Below, piece after piece: positions 35,426 to 44,495 of a stretch of DNA of 64,000 nt. Within the stretch, counting starts at the first letter, position 1. Each line of letters starts with the position of its first letter. Position numbers and translations under genes: made by a program. The notes below the pieces were generated by a model. The model saw only the letters and a list, made by a program, of their open reading frames with translations. It had not been told where the DNA came from and did no database searches. The DNA comes from Paracoccus limosus (GTDB lineage: Bacteria > Pseudomonadota > Alphaproteobacteria > Rhodobacterales > Rhodobacteraceae), in NCBI RefSeq assembly GCF_009711185.1, contig NZ_WMIF01000013.1, positions 37,853 to 101,852 of the forward strand. The letters run 5' to 3'.

Positions 35426-36722
35426 GGGCCTCGGCCTGACGCGCCTCGACATGCAGCTGCACCGGCGAGGGCGGGCCCTCGTGGCCGTTGTCCGGGAAGC
35501 GGTGCCGGCGGGCGCGTTCCTGACGTTCATCGACCAGCTCGGCCAGTTCCTCTTGCCGCTGGATCTCGGCCACGCGCACGTCATGGGACAGCTGTGCCAG
35601 CCGGCGCAGATTGGCGACGGTGCCGCGCGGCACCACCTCGATCAGCGTGGGCGGCGGTGGCGGCGCCGGCACTTCGCGGCCCGTATAGAGCGCGCTTTCC
35701 TTGTAGCGGCCGATGCCATAGCGCACCAGAACGCCCAGAGCCGCCGCCAGCGGCACCGCGACCAGCAGCCCGACAAAGCCGAAGATGCTGCCGAAGACGG
35801 TCAGCGCCAGCATCAGCCAGACCGGATGCACGCCGACCGAGCCGCCGACGATCTTGGGTTGCAGGAAATTGCCCTCGACGAACTGGCCGGCGGCAAAGAT
35901 CGCAACCACGGCGCCGATATGCATCCAGTCGCCCCAAAAGCTGAACAGCGCAACGCCAATGGCGGTGGCGCCGCCGATCAGCACTCCGACATAGGGGATA
36001 AAGGACAGCGAGGCCGCCATCACGCCGATGGCCACGCCAAAGGGCAGGCCCACGATGCCAAGGCCGATCGAATAGAACGTGCCCAGAATCAGGATGACCA
36101 GCCCCTGCCCGCGCACGAATCCCGACAGCGCCCGGTCGATCTCGCGCGCGAGGCTGCGGACCGTCTCGGCATGGTCGCGCGGCAGCAGGTCGTCAAGGCG
36201 CGCCACCATATTGTCCCAGTCCAACAGCAGGTAGAACGCCACCACCGGAACGATCACCACCAGCGCCAGCAGGCTGAACACCCCCATGACCGAGCCAAGC
36301 ACGGTCGAGACCACCTGCATGCCGCTGTCGCTGATCTTCTTGCCGATGTCGGTCAGCGCGGTGTTGATGGTGCTGCCCTCGGCAAAGATCTGCGGAAAGC
36401 GGCCCATCAGGAACTGCTGCAACTGTTCGGCCATCTGCGGCGCGGTGCTGACCAGCTGCGTGCTTTGCTTGACCAGCAGCGGCACCAGCGTCAGCACCAC
36501 CGCGACGACAAGCAGCACCGCGATCAGCGAGATCACCACCACCGCCAGCGTGCGCGACAGGCCCAGCCGTTCCAGCCGGTCGGCCAGCGGATCCAGCAGA
36601 TAGGCCACCGCCGCACCCAGGATGAAGGGCATGATCTGGTTGCCCAAGAGCCATAACGCCAGAAGCAGCACCGCCAGCGCGCCGCTCCAATACCAGACCT
36701 GCTTCTGTGCCGGCAGCCGCAT
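35385..36722 (-). CDS. AI-2E transporter family membrane protein
   Basis: A 445-residue inner-membrane protein of the PerM/AI-2E transporter family. About eight hydrophobic segments lie between residues 12 and 345, with [21 protein letters not shown] and [20 protein letters not shown] (conserved family motifs). A long charged, proline-rich cytoplasmic tail follows (about 350-445; [15 protein letters not shown], here [15 protein letters not shown]). The name does not prove autoinducer export; some members move Na+. It is the first gene of the hdaA-ppk1-ppx run and is divergent from proS. Confidence 0.85.
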   Translation of the reverse strand: MRLPAQKQVWYWSGALAVLLLALWLLGNQIMPFILGAAVAYLLDPLADRLERLGLSRTLAVVVISLIAVLLVVAVVLTLVPLLVKQSTQLVSTAPQMAEQLQQFLMGRFPQIFAEGSTINTALTDIGKKISDSGMQVVSTVLGSVMGVFSLLALVVIVPVVAFYLLLDWDNMVARLDDLLPRDHAETVRSLAREIDRALSGFVRGQGLVILILGTFYSIGLGIVGLPFGVAIGVMAASLSFIPYVGVLIGGATAIGVALFSFWGDWMHIGAVVAIFAAGQFVEGNFLQPKIVGGSVGVHPVWLMLALTVFGSIFGFVGLLVAVPLAAALGVLVRYGIGRYKESALYTGREVPAPPPPPTLIEVVPRGTVANLRRLAQLSHDVRVAEIQRQEELAELVDERQERARRHRFPDNGHEGPPSPVQLHVEARQAEAHERDRQKSDGKDD

Positions 36723-36845
36723 GTCCTCTCCTTTGCGCTCATCCGAGTTCTATTTGGCCGGTCGCGCGCCCTGATGCAAGGAAGCCCGTTGCCCACTGGT
36801 TCGCGCTGCGCTAACCCGATGCCTGCCATCACGAAGGATTCCGCC

Positions 36846-38198
36846 ATGCGTCTGTCGCGCTATTTCATGCCCGTTCTGAAAGAAGACCCCAAAGAGGCCC
36901 AGATCGTCAGCCACCGGCTGATGTTGCGGGCCGGCATGATCAAGCAGCAGGCGGCGGGCATCTATTCCTGGCTGCCGATGGGCTTCAAGGTTCTGAACAA
37001 CATCCAGAAGATCGTGCATGAGGAACAGGCCCGCGCGGGTCACATCGCCATGCTGATGCCGACGCTGCAATCGGCCGATCTGTGGCGCGAGTCGGGCCGC
37101 TATGACGATTACGGCGAAGAGATGCTGCGCATCAAGGACCGCCACAAGCGCGACCTGCTTTACGGGCCCACCAATGAGGAGATGATCACCGACATCTTCC
37201 GCAGCCATGTGTCCTCCTACAAGGACCTGCCGCTGACGCTGTATCACATCCAGTGGAAGTTCCGCGACGAGATCCGCCCGCGCTTTGGCGTGATGCGTGG
37301 TCGCGAATTCCTGATGAAGGATGGCTACACCTTCGACCTGACCAAAAAAGATGCGCTGCACGCCTATAACCGGCATCTGGTCAGCTATCTGCGCACCTAT
37401 GAGCGCATGGGTCTGCAAGCCATTCCGATGCGCGCCGATGGCGGCCCGATCGGCGGCGACTATACCCACGAGTTCCTCGTGCTGGCCGAAACTGGCGAAT
37501 CCGAAGTCTTCTATGACAGCGAGATCACCGATCTGAAATTCGGCACCCGCAGCATCGACTATGACAGCGTCGAGCAGTGTCAGGCCGTGCTGGAGGAATT
37601 CACCAGCCGCTATGCCCGCACCGATGAAACCCATGACGCGGCGCTGTTCGAACAGATCCCCGAGGAACGCCGTCGTTCCGCGCGCGGTATCGAAGTGGGC
37701 CAGATCTTCTATTTCGGCACCAAATATTCCGAGCCGATGGGCGCCACTGTCGTCGGCCCCGATGGCAACCGTGTGCCGGTGCATATGGGCTCGCACGGGA
37801 TCGGCGTCTCGCGTCTGCTGGGCGCGATCATCGAGGCCAGTCATGACGACAAGGGCATCATCTGGCCCGAGGGGGTGACGCCCTTCCATGTCGGCATCGT
37901 CAATCTGAAACAGGGCGATGCCTCGACCGACAGCGCCTGCGAGGCGCTTTACGCCGAGCTGAAGGCGCAGGGCTTCGATCCGCTCTATGACGACCGCGAC
38001 GAGCGCGCCGGCGCGAAATTCGCCACCATGGACCTGATCGGCCTGCCGTGGCGCATCACCGTCGGACCGCGCGGTCTGGCGGCGAACAAGGTCGAGCTGA
38101 CCTCGCGCCGCAGCGGCGAATCCGAGGAAATGTCGCCGCAAGAGGCGGTCACGCGCCTGAAGGCGATCTATCAGCCGGTGTTCGACGCCGCGCGCTGA
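36846..38198 (+). CDS. proS: Prolyl-tRNA synthetase, short form
   Basis: A 450-residue class II synthetase. The catalytic core has [15 protein letters not shown] at the N-terminus, [13 protein letters not shown], and [20 protein letters not shown] (motif 2). A C-terminal anticodon-binding domain begins near [10 protein letters not shown]. It is much shorter than the E. coli enzyme (over 570 residues) because the editing insertion between motifs 2 and 3 is missing, as is normal in alphaproteobacteria. Trans-editing would then rely on a separate protein, not seen in this window. ATG 36846 fits the family start. Confidence 0.95.
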   Translation: MRLSRYFMPVLKEDPKEAQIVSHRLMLRAGMIKQQAAGIYSWLPMGFKVLNNIQKIVHEEQARAGHIAMLMPTLQSADLWRESGRYDDYGEEMLRIKDRHKRDLLYGPTNEEMITDIFRSHVSSYKDLPLTLYHIQWKFRDEIRPRFGVMRGREFLMKDGYTFDLTKKDALHAYNRHLVSYLRTYERMGLQAIPMRADGGPIGGDYTHEFLVLAETGESEVFYDSEITDLKFGTRSIDYDSVEQCQAVLEEFTSRYARTDETHDAALFEQIPEERRRSARGIEVGQIFYFGTKYSEPMGATVVGPDGNRVPVHMGSHGIGVSRLLGAIIEASHDDKGIIWPEGVTPFHVGIVNLKQGDASTDSACEALYAELKAQGFDPLYDDRDERAGAKFATMDLIGLPWRITVGPRGLAANKVELTSRRSGESEEMSPQEAVTRLKAIYQPVFDAAR

Positions 38199-38230
38199 GC
38201 CCGGCCGTGGCGCCCCTTGGCGGGCGCCGC

Positions 38231-38255
38231 ATGGGTATTTGGAAAATGGTGAAAG
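38231..38255 (+). repeat. Single arm of the ATGGGTATTTG dispersed element
   Basis: ATGGGTATTTGGAAAATGG and the following TGAAAG match one arm of the inverted repeat at 22793-22859 almost exactly (GG-AAAATG in place of TG-AAATG). It lies 33 bp after proS, in the same position relative to a stop codon as the copy after ispH. Confidence 0.6.
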
Positions 38256-38300
38256 ACCGGGGGCCGGGGCGTGATTGCCCTTGGCCCCTTTTCGTTGCGG

Positions 38301-39152
38301 TCAGTCGGCCAGCGGTAGGCAGATCAGGTCGGTGTCGAGATCGCGGATGATTTCGGCGCTGGTCGAGCCGAGCAGGTTGCGCAAGAGGCTGCCATGGCCG
38401 CGCGCACCCATCACCACCAGATCGAAATGGCCACTGGCCTGCAGGCCGGTGATGGCGGGGGCGGGCGGGCCGTGGCGCAGGGCGAAATCCAGATGCGCGC
38501 TGCTGGCCAGAGCCTCGCGCCAGCGGCGGCGCAGCCGATGCTCCAGTTCCTCCATCGCATGCATGTCGAGGCTTTGCAGGGTTACCGAGCTCATGCCCCC
38601 GGTGCGCAGCCGGTCGGGGCCCGGCAGGTTGGTGGCATGCAGGACAGTGACATCGGCGCCGGCGATCAGGCCGAGATCGCGCGCCCGGTGCAATAGATCG
38701 AGGCTGGCCGGCGCGTCCTCAAGCGCGAGCATCTGCCGCTGCCATGCCGTGCCCGCCGGGCGGCGGATCACCGCCAGCGGCCGGTTTGTGGCAGAGAGGA
38801 CACGTTCGGCCGTGGTGCCGGCGAGCGACAGCGGAAAGCGGCGCGGGCGTGGCACCCCCATCAGGATCAGCGCGGCATCAAGGGCTTCGGCCTCGGCAAG
38901 AATGGTTTCGTCGGGATCGCCTGCAATGGTGCAGGGCTGGACCGGGGCGCCGGGGCCCGCGACCCGCTGCACCTGCGCGGCGAGCAGATCGGTGGCATGG
39001 GCCGCATGGCCTGCGGCTTCGTCGATGACATGCAGCAGGCGGACGTGGGCGGGGCGGCCTGCGGCCTGATCCGCGGCCGCCAGCGCCAGCGCCCGGGCCA
39101 GAGCGGCATCCGAACGCGCGGAAAGATCGCTGGCCACCAGATAGTTGCGCAT
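38301..39152 (-). CDS. Tandem universal stress protein (two USP domains)
   Basis: A 283-residue soluble protein with two UspA domains (about 1-140 and 145-283). The second domain has a canonical ATP-binding loop, VVMGARGHGSLLRNLLGSTS (G-x2-G-x9-G-S/T). In the first this loop is degenerate (LMGVPRPRRFPLSLAGTT), so probably only one site binds nucleotide. ATG 39152 fits the domain start; open sequence further upstream is antisense to the esterase gene. It is divergent from the esterase gene with 98 bp between them. The physiological role is unknown. Confidence 0.88.
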   Translation of the reverse strand: MRNYLVASDLSARSDAALARALALAAADQAAGRPAHVRLLHVIDEAAGHAAHATDLLAAQVQRVAGPGAPVQPCTIAGDPDETILAEAEALDAALILMGVPRPRRFPLSLAGTTAERVLSATNRPLAVIRRPAGTAWQRQMLALEDAPASLDLLHRARDLGLIAGADVTVLHATNLPGPDRLRTGGMSSVTLQSLDMHAMEELEHRLRRRWREALASSAHLDFALRHGPPAPAITGLQASGHFDLVVMGARGHGSLLRNLLGSTSAEIIRDLDTDLICLPLAD

Positions 39153-39250
39153 ATGTCCTCCGAGCTGTGCCTTGCCGATCCGCCCGCAGCAGGCACTGGA
39201 CCTGTCGGCTGGGCCGACGCATGATCCCGACAATTCGAAAGCGAGGCAAG

Positions 39251-40432
39251 ATGTGGAAGCGGTTCTGGGGGGTGGCGGCTGTTTCGGCAAGCCTGCTGCT
39301 GGTGGTCGGGCTGGTGGCGCGGCCAAGAGGGCAGCAGCTGGCGGAGCCGCTTCCGGCGCTGGTCGTCGCCCAAGGCGCGGATGGCAGCCGCCCCGTGGGG
39401 GCGTTGCAGATGCCACAGCCGGGGCTGGTCGCGCTGCCCCTGCGGATAGTCGGGCGGGCCGCGCCGGGGCCCGAGGGGGCCTTGCGTCAGGAATGGCCGG
39501 GGTTTCACGTCAGCGCGCGCTTTGAGGGCACCGAGGCATGGGTGCGGTTCAACGACGGCATCAACCGCTGGCGGGTGCTGCTGGATGGCGGGCGCAGCGG
39601 GCGCATTGATCTGGCCCTGCCCGGTGGCCGCGACCTGCATCTGCGCGGGCTGGCGCCGGGCGCGCATGAGATCCGCGTCGAAAAGATCAGCGAGTCCTTC
39701 ATGCCGGCGAATTTCGGCGGCATCCTGATCCGTCGCGATGCGGGCGCGGCCCTGCCGGCGCCACCGCCGGCGGCGCGGCTGATCGAATTCATCGGCGATT
39801 CGGATACCGTGGGTTTTGCCAATGGCGCTACGCAGCGCGACTGCTCCGAGGCCGAGGTTTTTGCCCGCACAGACACCAGTGCCAGCTTTGGTCCGGCGCT
39901 GGCGGCGGCGCTGGGAACGGATTATCGCATGATCGCGCGCTCGGGGATTGGCCTGCTGCGCAATTACGGCGGCGCGGCGCAGGACGCCACCATGCGCAGC
40001 CGCTATCCGCTGGCGCTGCCCGGCGAACCGGCGGCCTCGGGCCTGCCGCAACCGGCGGCGGATGTGGTGGTGACCGGAATCGGCTCGAACGATTTCGGCA
40101 CCGAACTGACGCCGGGCGAGCCCTGGTCCGACCTTGCCGCGCTGAGTCGCGATTTCGGCCCGGCGCTGACCGAATTCCTGCGCGCCCGCGTGCGTGAAAA
40201 CCCCGATGCGCTGCAGGTTCTGCTGGCTTTTGGCGAATATGGCGCGCCGCTGGTCGAGCCCTATCGCGAGGCCTTTGCCGCACTACAGGCCGATGGCGCG
40301 CGCGCCACGCTGGTGGTGCTGCCGCAGCTGGAGCGCTCGGCCTGTTTCTGGCACCCTTCGCTGGCCGATCACGCGCTGATCGCCCAAAGCCTTGCGCTTG
40401 CCATCCGCGCCTCCGAGCGCCGCGACCGCTGA
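39251..40432 (+). CDS. CE2-like SGNH/GDSL esterase, secreted or membrane-anchored
   Basis: A 393-residue protein. An N-terminal hydrophobic segment (about 5-24) acts as signal or anchor. A beta-sandwich domain follows (about 65-165: VSARFEGTEAWVRFNDG, RVLLDGG, LAPGAHEIRVEKISES), as in carbohydrate esterase family 2. The SGNH hydrolase domain (about 175-390) has the nucleophile Ser184 in IGDSDTVGFA, GIGSNDFG and the catalytic HPSLADH. It probably removes acetyl or similar groups from a glycan outside the cytoplasm. GAGGCAAG precedes ATG 39251. It is upstream of, and on the same strand as, the acyltransferase-ligase-ACP-decarboxylase set. Confidence 0.78.
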   Translation: MWKRFWGVAAVSASLLLVVGLVARPRGQQLAEPLPALVVAQGADGSRPVGALQMPQPGLVALPLRIVGRAAPGPEGALRQEWPGFHVSARFEGTEAWVRFNDGINRWRVLLDGGRSGRIDLALPGGRDLHLRGLAPGAHEIRVEKISESFMPANFGGILIRRDAGAALPAPPPAARLIEFIGDSDTVGFANGATQRDCSEAEVFARTDTSASFGPALAAALGTDYRMIARSGIGLLRNYGGAAQDATMRSRYPLALPGEPAASGLPQPAADVVVTGIGSNDFGTELTPGEPWSDLAALSRDFGPALTEFLRARVRENPDALQVLLAFGEYGAPLVEPYREAFAALQADGARATLVVLPQLERSACFWHPSLADHALIAQSLALAIRASERRDR

Positions 40433-40534
40433 GCCGCCCCGGCCATGCAGAGCGGCCATTCCTGCATTTCCCGGGAAGATTCGGCCCGGAGTCTGGACAT
40501 GAACCACCAAGGAACTATAAGAAATACGAGCGCA

Positions 40535-40576
40535 GACTGCGGTTTGCATGCCGTTAACGATGTCGCAAACATAGTC
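40535..40576. promoter_or_regulatory. Nested 42-bp dyad upstream of the acyltransferase-ligase-ACP operon
   Basis: GACT (40535-40538) and AGTC (40573-40576), GTTTGC (40542-40547) and GCAAAC (40565-40570), and a central CGTTAACG (40552-40559) are arranged around a common centre near 40556. It lies in a less GC-rich intergenic patch (29 of 60 G/C in row 40501-40560 by hand count), 42 bp before the acyltransferase start. It could be an operator. No matching known site was recognised. Confidence 0.45.
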
Positions 40577-40617
40577 ACTGCAGAATATTTCTGTCGGAAC
40601 CAATTGAGCGAGTATGC

Positions 40618-41154
40618 ATGACGCTGTTCGAGCTGATACGCGGGGATTTCATCCGCCATGGTCGTTCCCTGACCGAAGCCGCCTTCGTTTCGCTGCTGAT
40701 CTATCGCTGGGGCAGCTGGGCGCTGACGGTGCGCAACCCGGTCGGGCGCTGGCTGGCCTGCAAGGTCTACGGCTTTTTCAAGATTTTCGTGTTGAACGTC
40801 ACCAAGATCTGGATCCCGCCGCAGGTCAAGCTGGGCGAGGATTTCCACATCATCCATGCCGAGGGCTCGCTGTCGATCCATCCGCAGGTGGTGGTCGGCG
40901 ACCGCTGCGGAGTCATGCATAACGTCACCATCGGCACCAATATGCGCGGCCGTGCGCCGATCATCGGTGACGATGTCTTTATCGGCGTCAATTCGACCGT
41001 GCTGGGCCCGATCACCATCGGCGACCGGGTGCGGATCGGCGCCAATACCTCGGTCACCACCAATGTGCCCTCGGATTCCGTCGTGATCGGATCGCCGGCC
41101 AAAATCTATCCCAGCCTGCCGATCTTTGCAGCCAAGCGTCAGGCGGCCGAATGA
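40618..41154 (+). CDS. Hexapeptide-repeat acyltransferase, serine acetyltransferase-like
   Basis: A 178-residue protein. A basic/hydrophobic N-terminal helix region (about 1-60) precedes a left-handed beta-helix (about 75-165) with isoleucine/valine-rich hexapeptide repeats: IHPQVVVGDRCGVMHNVTIG, IGDDVFIGVNSTVLG, ITIGDRVRIGANTSV. The C-terminus VIGSPAKIYPSLP is typical of CysE-like O-acetyltransferases from polysaccharide clusters. His in MHNVTIG is the likely catalytic base. It overlaps the ligase gene by 4 bp, so it belongs to the ligase-ACP-decarboxylase operon and could transfer the finished acyl group or acetylate the product. Confidence 0.82.
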   Translation: MTLFELIRGDFIRHGRSLTEAAFVSLLIYRWGSWALTVRNPVGRWLACKVYGFFKIFVLNVTKIWIPPQVKLGEDFHIIHAEGSLSIHPQVVVGDRCGVMHNVTIGTNMRGRAPIIGDDVFIGVNSTVLGPITIGDRVRIGANTSVTTNVPSDSVVIGSPAKIYPSLPIFAAKRQAAE

Positions 41155-42749
41155 ATTCCCTGCCCCCGACCGAAGCCGGCTGCGATTTCGATCGTAGCAT
41201 GTGGGCCATGCTGGCCGACAATCTGGCGGACCGCGCCGGACATGTCGCGGCCGTAGATGCCGGACGCCGTGTGACCTATGCCGAGTTGGCCGCCGAGGCC
41301 GGGCGCATCTGCGACTGGCTGCGGGCGCGTGGCGTGCAGCCGGGCGAGCGGGTGATCGTACATCTGCGCAAGGGCATCGACGAGGTGGCCGCGATGTTCG
41401 GCGCCTGGAAGGCCGGCGCGGTCGTGGTCAATGTCAACACGCGCTGGACCGGCCAGCAGCTGGCCTATGTGGCGCGCAACTGTCGCGCCCGCGCGCTGAT
41501 CCTGCCCGGACCCGCGCTCAAGGGGCTGCGCGCCGTGGACCCGCTGGATCCCGGCACGGCATTTCTGGTGCAGGGCAAGCCGGGCGCTGCGCCCGAGGGT
41601 GCCGATTGCTGGTCCGAACTGCCCGCCGACAGCGGCGCCGCACCCGAGAGCTGCGATCCGGCGACGCTGGCGATGATCATCTATACCTCGGGCTCGACCG
41701 GCGCGCCCAAGGGCGTGATGCTGTCGCACCGCAATATCCGGGTGGGCGCGATTTCAGTCGCGCAATATCTGGGGCTGGATCAGGACGACCGGCTGCTGTC
41801 GGTGCTGCCCTACAGTTTCGATGCCGGACTGAACCAGCTGACGACGATGATGCTGCTGGGCGGCACCATCGTGCACCAGCCGCTGACCATGCCGGCCGAG
41901 ATCCTGCGCATGGCCGCAGCCGAGGCCGTGACCGGCATCGCCGGTGTGCCGCCCTTGTGGAACCAGATCGTGCGCCTGCTGGAACAGCAGCCTATGCCGC
42001 TGCCGGCGCTGAAGCGCATCACCAATACCGGTGGGAAAATCCCGCCCAACATCCTGGAACTGCTGCCGCAGGTCTTTCCGGGCGTGGACATCTACCTGAT
42101 GTATGGCCTGACCGAGGCTTTCCGTTCGACCTATCTGCCGCCGGCGAAATTCGCGGCCAAGATGGGCTCGATCGGCCGGCAGATCCCCAATGCGCAGGTC
42201 TTTGCCATCAAGCCCGGGATCGGTATTGCCGGCCCCGGCGAACAGGGCGAGCTGGTCCATGCCGGGCCGCTGGTCAGCATGGGCTATTGGGAACAGCCCG
42301 AGGTCACTGCGCAAAAGATCCGCCCCTGCCCCGAGCTGGCGCATCTGATCGGCGATGCGCCGGTGGTCTGGTCGGGCGATCTGGTGCGGGTCGATGAGGA
42401 TGGCGATATGTGGTTCGTCAGCCGCATGGACGAGATGATCAAGACGCTGGGCTTTCGCCTGTCGCCCACCGAGGTCGAGGACGCGCTGTCGCAAAGCGGG
42501 CTGGTCGGCGATGTGGTGGCCTGGGGCGTCGAGGATGCCGATCTGGGTCAGGCGGTGCATGTCGCGGTCAGCTATCTGGCCGATGCGGGCGAGCCGGCGC
42601 TGATTGCGCATTGCGCCAGGGCGATGCCCCATTATATGCGGCCCCAACGGATCCATACTTGGCCGGGGGCCATGCCGCGCACCGCCAGCGGCAAGCTTGA
42701 TCGCCCGGCCGTCATCGCGGCTGCGGGCGCCGCAGCGAACAGGACTTGA
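41151..42749 (+). CDS. AMP-forming acyl-CoA/amino acid ligase, exosortase-A-associated type
   Basis: A 532-residue ANL-superfamily adenylating enzyme. IIYTSGSTGAPKGVMLSH (about 172-189) is the phosphate loop and MYGLTEAFRSTYLP the A5 motif. GDLVRVDEDGDMWFVSRMDE contains the ribose-binding Asp, and KTLGFRLSPTEVEDAL is the hinge. RTASGKLDRP ends with the catalytic lysine. From memory, the A5 segment is characteristic of the exosortase-A-system ligase family (TIGR03098). It is coupled to the acyltransferase (4-bp overlap) and lies 17 bp before a carrier protein, which it probably loads. The activated acid is unknown. Confidence 0.85.
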   Translation: MNSLPPTEAGCDFDRSMWAMLADNLADRAGHVAAVDAGRRVTYAELAAEAGRICDWLRARGVQPGERVIVHLRKGIDEVAAMFGAWKAGAVVVNVNTRWTGQQLAYVARNCRARALILPGPALKGLRAVDPLDPGTAFLVQGKPGAAPEGADCWSELPADSGAAPESCDPATLAMIIYTSGSTGAPKGVMLSHRNIRVGAISVAQYLGLDQDDRLLSVLPYSFDAGLNQLTTMMLLGGTIVHQPLTMPAEILRMAAAEAVTGIAGVPPLWNQIVRLLEQQPMPLPALKRITNTGGKIPPNILELLPQVFPGVDIYLMYGLTEAFRSTYLPPAKFAAKMGSIGRQIPNAQVFAIKPGIGIAGPGEQGELVHAGPLVSMGYWEQPEVTAQKIRPCPELAHLIGDAPVVWSGDLVRVDEDGDMWFVSRMDEMIKTLGFRLSPTEVEDALSQSGLVGDVVAWGVEDADLGQAVHVAVSYLADAGEPALIAHCARAMPHYMRPQRIHTWPGAMPRTASGKLDRPAVIAAAGAAANRT

Positions 42750-42766
42750 AAGCAAGGCAGGACAGG

Positions 42767-43003
42767 ATGAGTTTGAACGTTGAAGACCTGATCGGTTATC
42801 TCAAGAACGACCTCAATATCGAGGAGGCGCTGGACGGCGATACCGAGCTGTTTTCCAGCGGGCTTCTGGACTCGGTCTCGATGGTCAGCCTGATCACCTT
42901 CATCGAAGAGCGCACCGGCGCCACTATCCAGCCCGGCGATGTCACGCTGGACAATTTCGATACGGTTGAACGGATCCGGGCCTATGTCGACAGCCTCGGC
43001 TGA
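42767..43003 (+). CDS. Stand-alone acyl carrier protein
   Basis: A 78-residue acidic four-helix carrier protein. Phosphopantetheine would attach to Ser36 in GLLDSVSMVSL; the family norm is DSL. GATIQPGDVTLDNFDTVERI is a typical helix II-III region. ATG 42767 is preceded by CAGGACAGG; a TTG at 42746 in the same frame overlaps the ligase stop and is less likely. It is not the fatty acid ACP (no fab genes are nearby). Its place between ligase and decarboxylase suggests it holds the substrate while both act. Confidence 0.88.
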   Translation: MSLNVEDLIGYLKNDLNIEEALDGDTELFSSGLLDSVSMVSLITFIEERTGATIQPGDVTLDNFDTVERIRAYVDSLG

Positions 43004-44231
43004 GGTCCGCCGCGATCAGGCGCTGGCCGAGGCGGCGGCGCGCTTTGACACCCCCGCCTATGTCTATTTCACCGAAACCATCGCCGAGCGACTGAGCGGG
43101 CTGCGCCGGCATTTCGGGCGCTGGTTCGCGGTCAGCTATGCGGTCAAGACCAACCCGAACCCGGCGCTGCTGTCATGGATGCGCGATCAGGTCGAATATC
43201 TGGACATTTCCTCGGGCGGGGAATTCACGCTGAGCCAGCAGGCCGGATGGGAGCCTGCACGCATCAGCTTTACCGGCCCGGCCAAGCGCGAGGCCGAGCT
43301 GCGCCCGGTGATCGCTGCCGGACTTGGCGAGCTGGTGATCGAGAGCCTGCGCGAGGCGCGGCTGGCCGATGCCATCGCCGCCGAACTGGGGCTGGTGCAG
43401 CCGGTCCTGCTGCGCATGACGCCCGACCGCGTGCCCAAGGGCTTTGGCGACCAGATGGCGGGCCGTCCCAGCGCCTTTGGCATCGACATCGAGGATGCGC
43501 CGGAAATCCTGCCGCAGATCGCGGCGCTGCCGAACCTGCGCATCATCGGACTGCACATCTATTCCGGCACGCAAAGCCTGCGGCCCGAGGCGATCTGCGA
43601 GAACTGGCGCATCTTCATGCGGGTGTTTTCGCAAAGCTGCGAGCTTTTGGACCTGATGCCGGAAAAGCTGGTCTTTGGCTCGGGTCTGGGCATCCCCTAT
43701 CACCCCGGAGATACGGCGCTGGACCTGTCGCTGATCACCGAAGGCATCGCGGCCGAACTGGACGCGTTCCGCGCCCAGCCGCGTCTGGCGCAGTGCCGGC
43801 TGGTGCTGGAACTGGGGCGCTATCTGGTCGGGCCGGCGGGCTATTTCGTCACCCGCGTCATCTCGGTCAAGCAATCGCGCGGCACCCGCATCGCGATCTG
43901 CGACGGCGGGCTGAACGCCAATCTGGCCGCCTCGGGCAATTTCGGCATGGTGTTGCGGCGCAATTACGTGATGCACCGCATCGGTGGCGATCAGGGCGGC
44001 AGCCGCGCCGAGGAAAAGCACGACATTTCCGGCCCGCTTTGCACCTCGATCGACAAGCTCGGCAGCGGTGTCCTGCTGGACCGGCTGGATGAGGGCGACC
44101 TGCTGGCGATCCATCAATGCGGCGGCTATGGGCCGACCGCGAGCCCGCTTTATTTCATCAGCCATCCCCTGCCCCGCGAGGTGCTGGTGCAGGCGGATGA
44201 GGTGCAGGACATCACCCGGATCAAGGACTAG
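42984..44231 (+). CDS. PLP-dependent decarboxylase, BtrK/exosortase-A-associated type
   Basis: A 415-residue fold-type III decarboxylase of the DAP/ornithine family. The PLP lysine is in SYAVKTNPNP (about 50-59). GLHIYSGTQ and the LELGRYLVGPAGYF segment bind the cofactor phosphate. GPLCTSIDKLG holds the cysteine donated by the partner subunit, and CGGYGPTASPLYFISHP ends the active site. GPLCT...D and the C-terminal motif resemble BtrK and the TIGR03099 family rather than lysA. Its start overlaps the ACP gene by 20 bp. A carrier-protein-bound amino acid is the likely substrate by analogy. Confidence 0.83.
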   Translation: MSTASAEVRRDQALAEAAARFDTPAYVYFTETIAERLSGLRRHFGRWFAVSYAVKTNPNPALLSWMRDQVEYLDISSGGEFTLSQQAGWEPARISFTGPAKREAELRPVIAAGLGELVIESLREARLADAIAAELGLVQPVLLRMTPDRVPKGFGDQMAGRPSAFGIDIEDAPEILPQIAALPNLRIIGLHIYSGTQSLRPEAICENWRIFMRVFSQSCELLDLMPEKLVFGSGLGIPYHPGDTALDLSLITEGIAAELDAFRAQPRLAQCRLVLELGRYLVGPAGYFVTRVISVKQSRGTRIAICDGGLNANLAASGNFGMVLRRNYVMHRIGGDQGGSRAEEKHDISGPLCTSIDKLGSGVLLDRLDEGDLLAIHQCGGYGPTASPLYFISHPLPREVLVQADEVQDITRIKD

Positions 44232-44495
44232 CCGCCGCGCCGGGCGCCCTTTGCGGGCCCGGCAGGCGGGCTTGCCAAGGGGCGGCGGATGCCATGGTTG
44301 CGGCATCCACCCCTTGCGCATGTTTTCATCGCCAAACCCGCCGATGGCGGCAGGAACGGTGACGATCTCATTGCGGTAACAAGAAATTTTTATCGCTGAC
44401 CCCGACAATGGTGCCAATTTCCACCCGCCGTCGGTTGTGTTCCGGCGGCAAGCGCCGCTATGATGCATTGTATTCCAGAATTGGCGAAGGGTCCG

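Noticed and set aside
41151..44231. Full PEP-CTERM/exosortase A locus
   Set aside because: Only the ligase, ACP and decarboxylase are present. No exosortase, PEP-CTERM substrate, chain-length protein or glycosyltransferase is encoded in the window.
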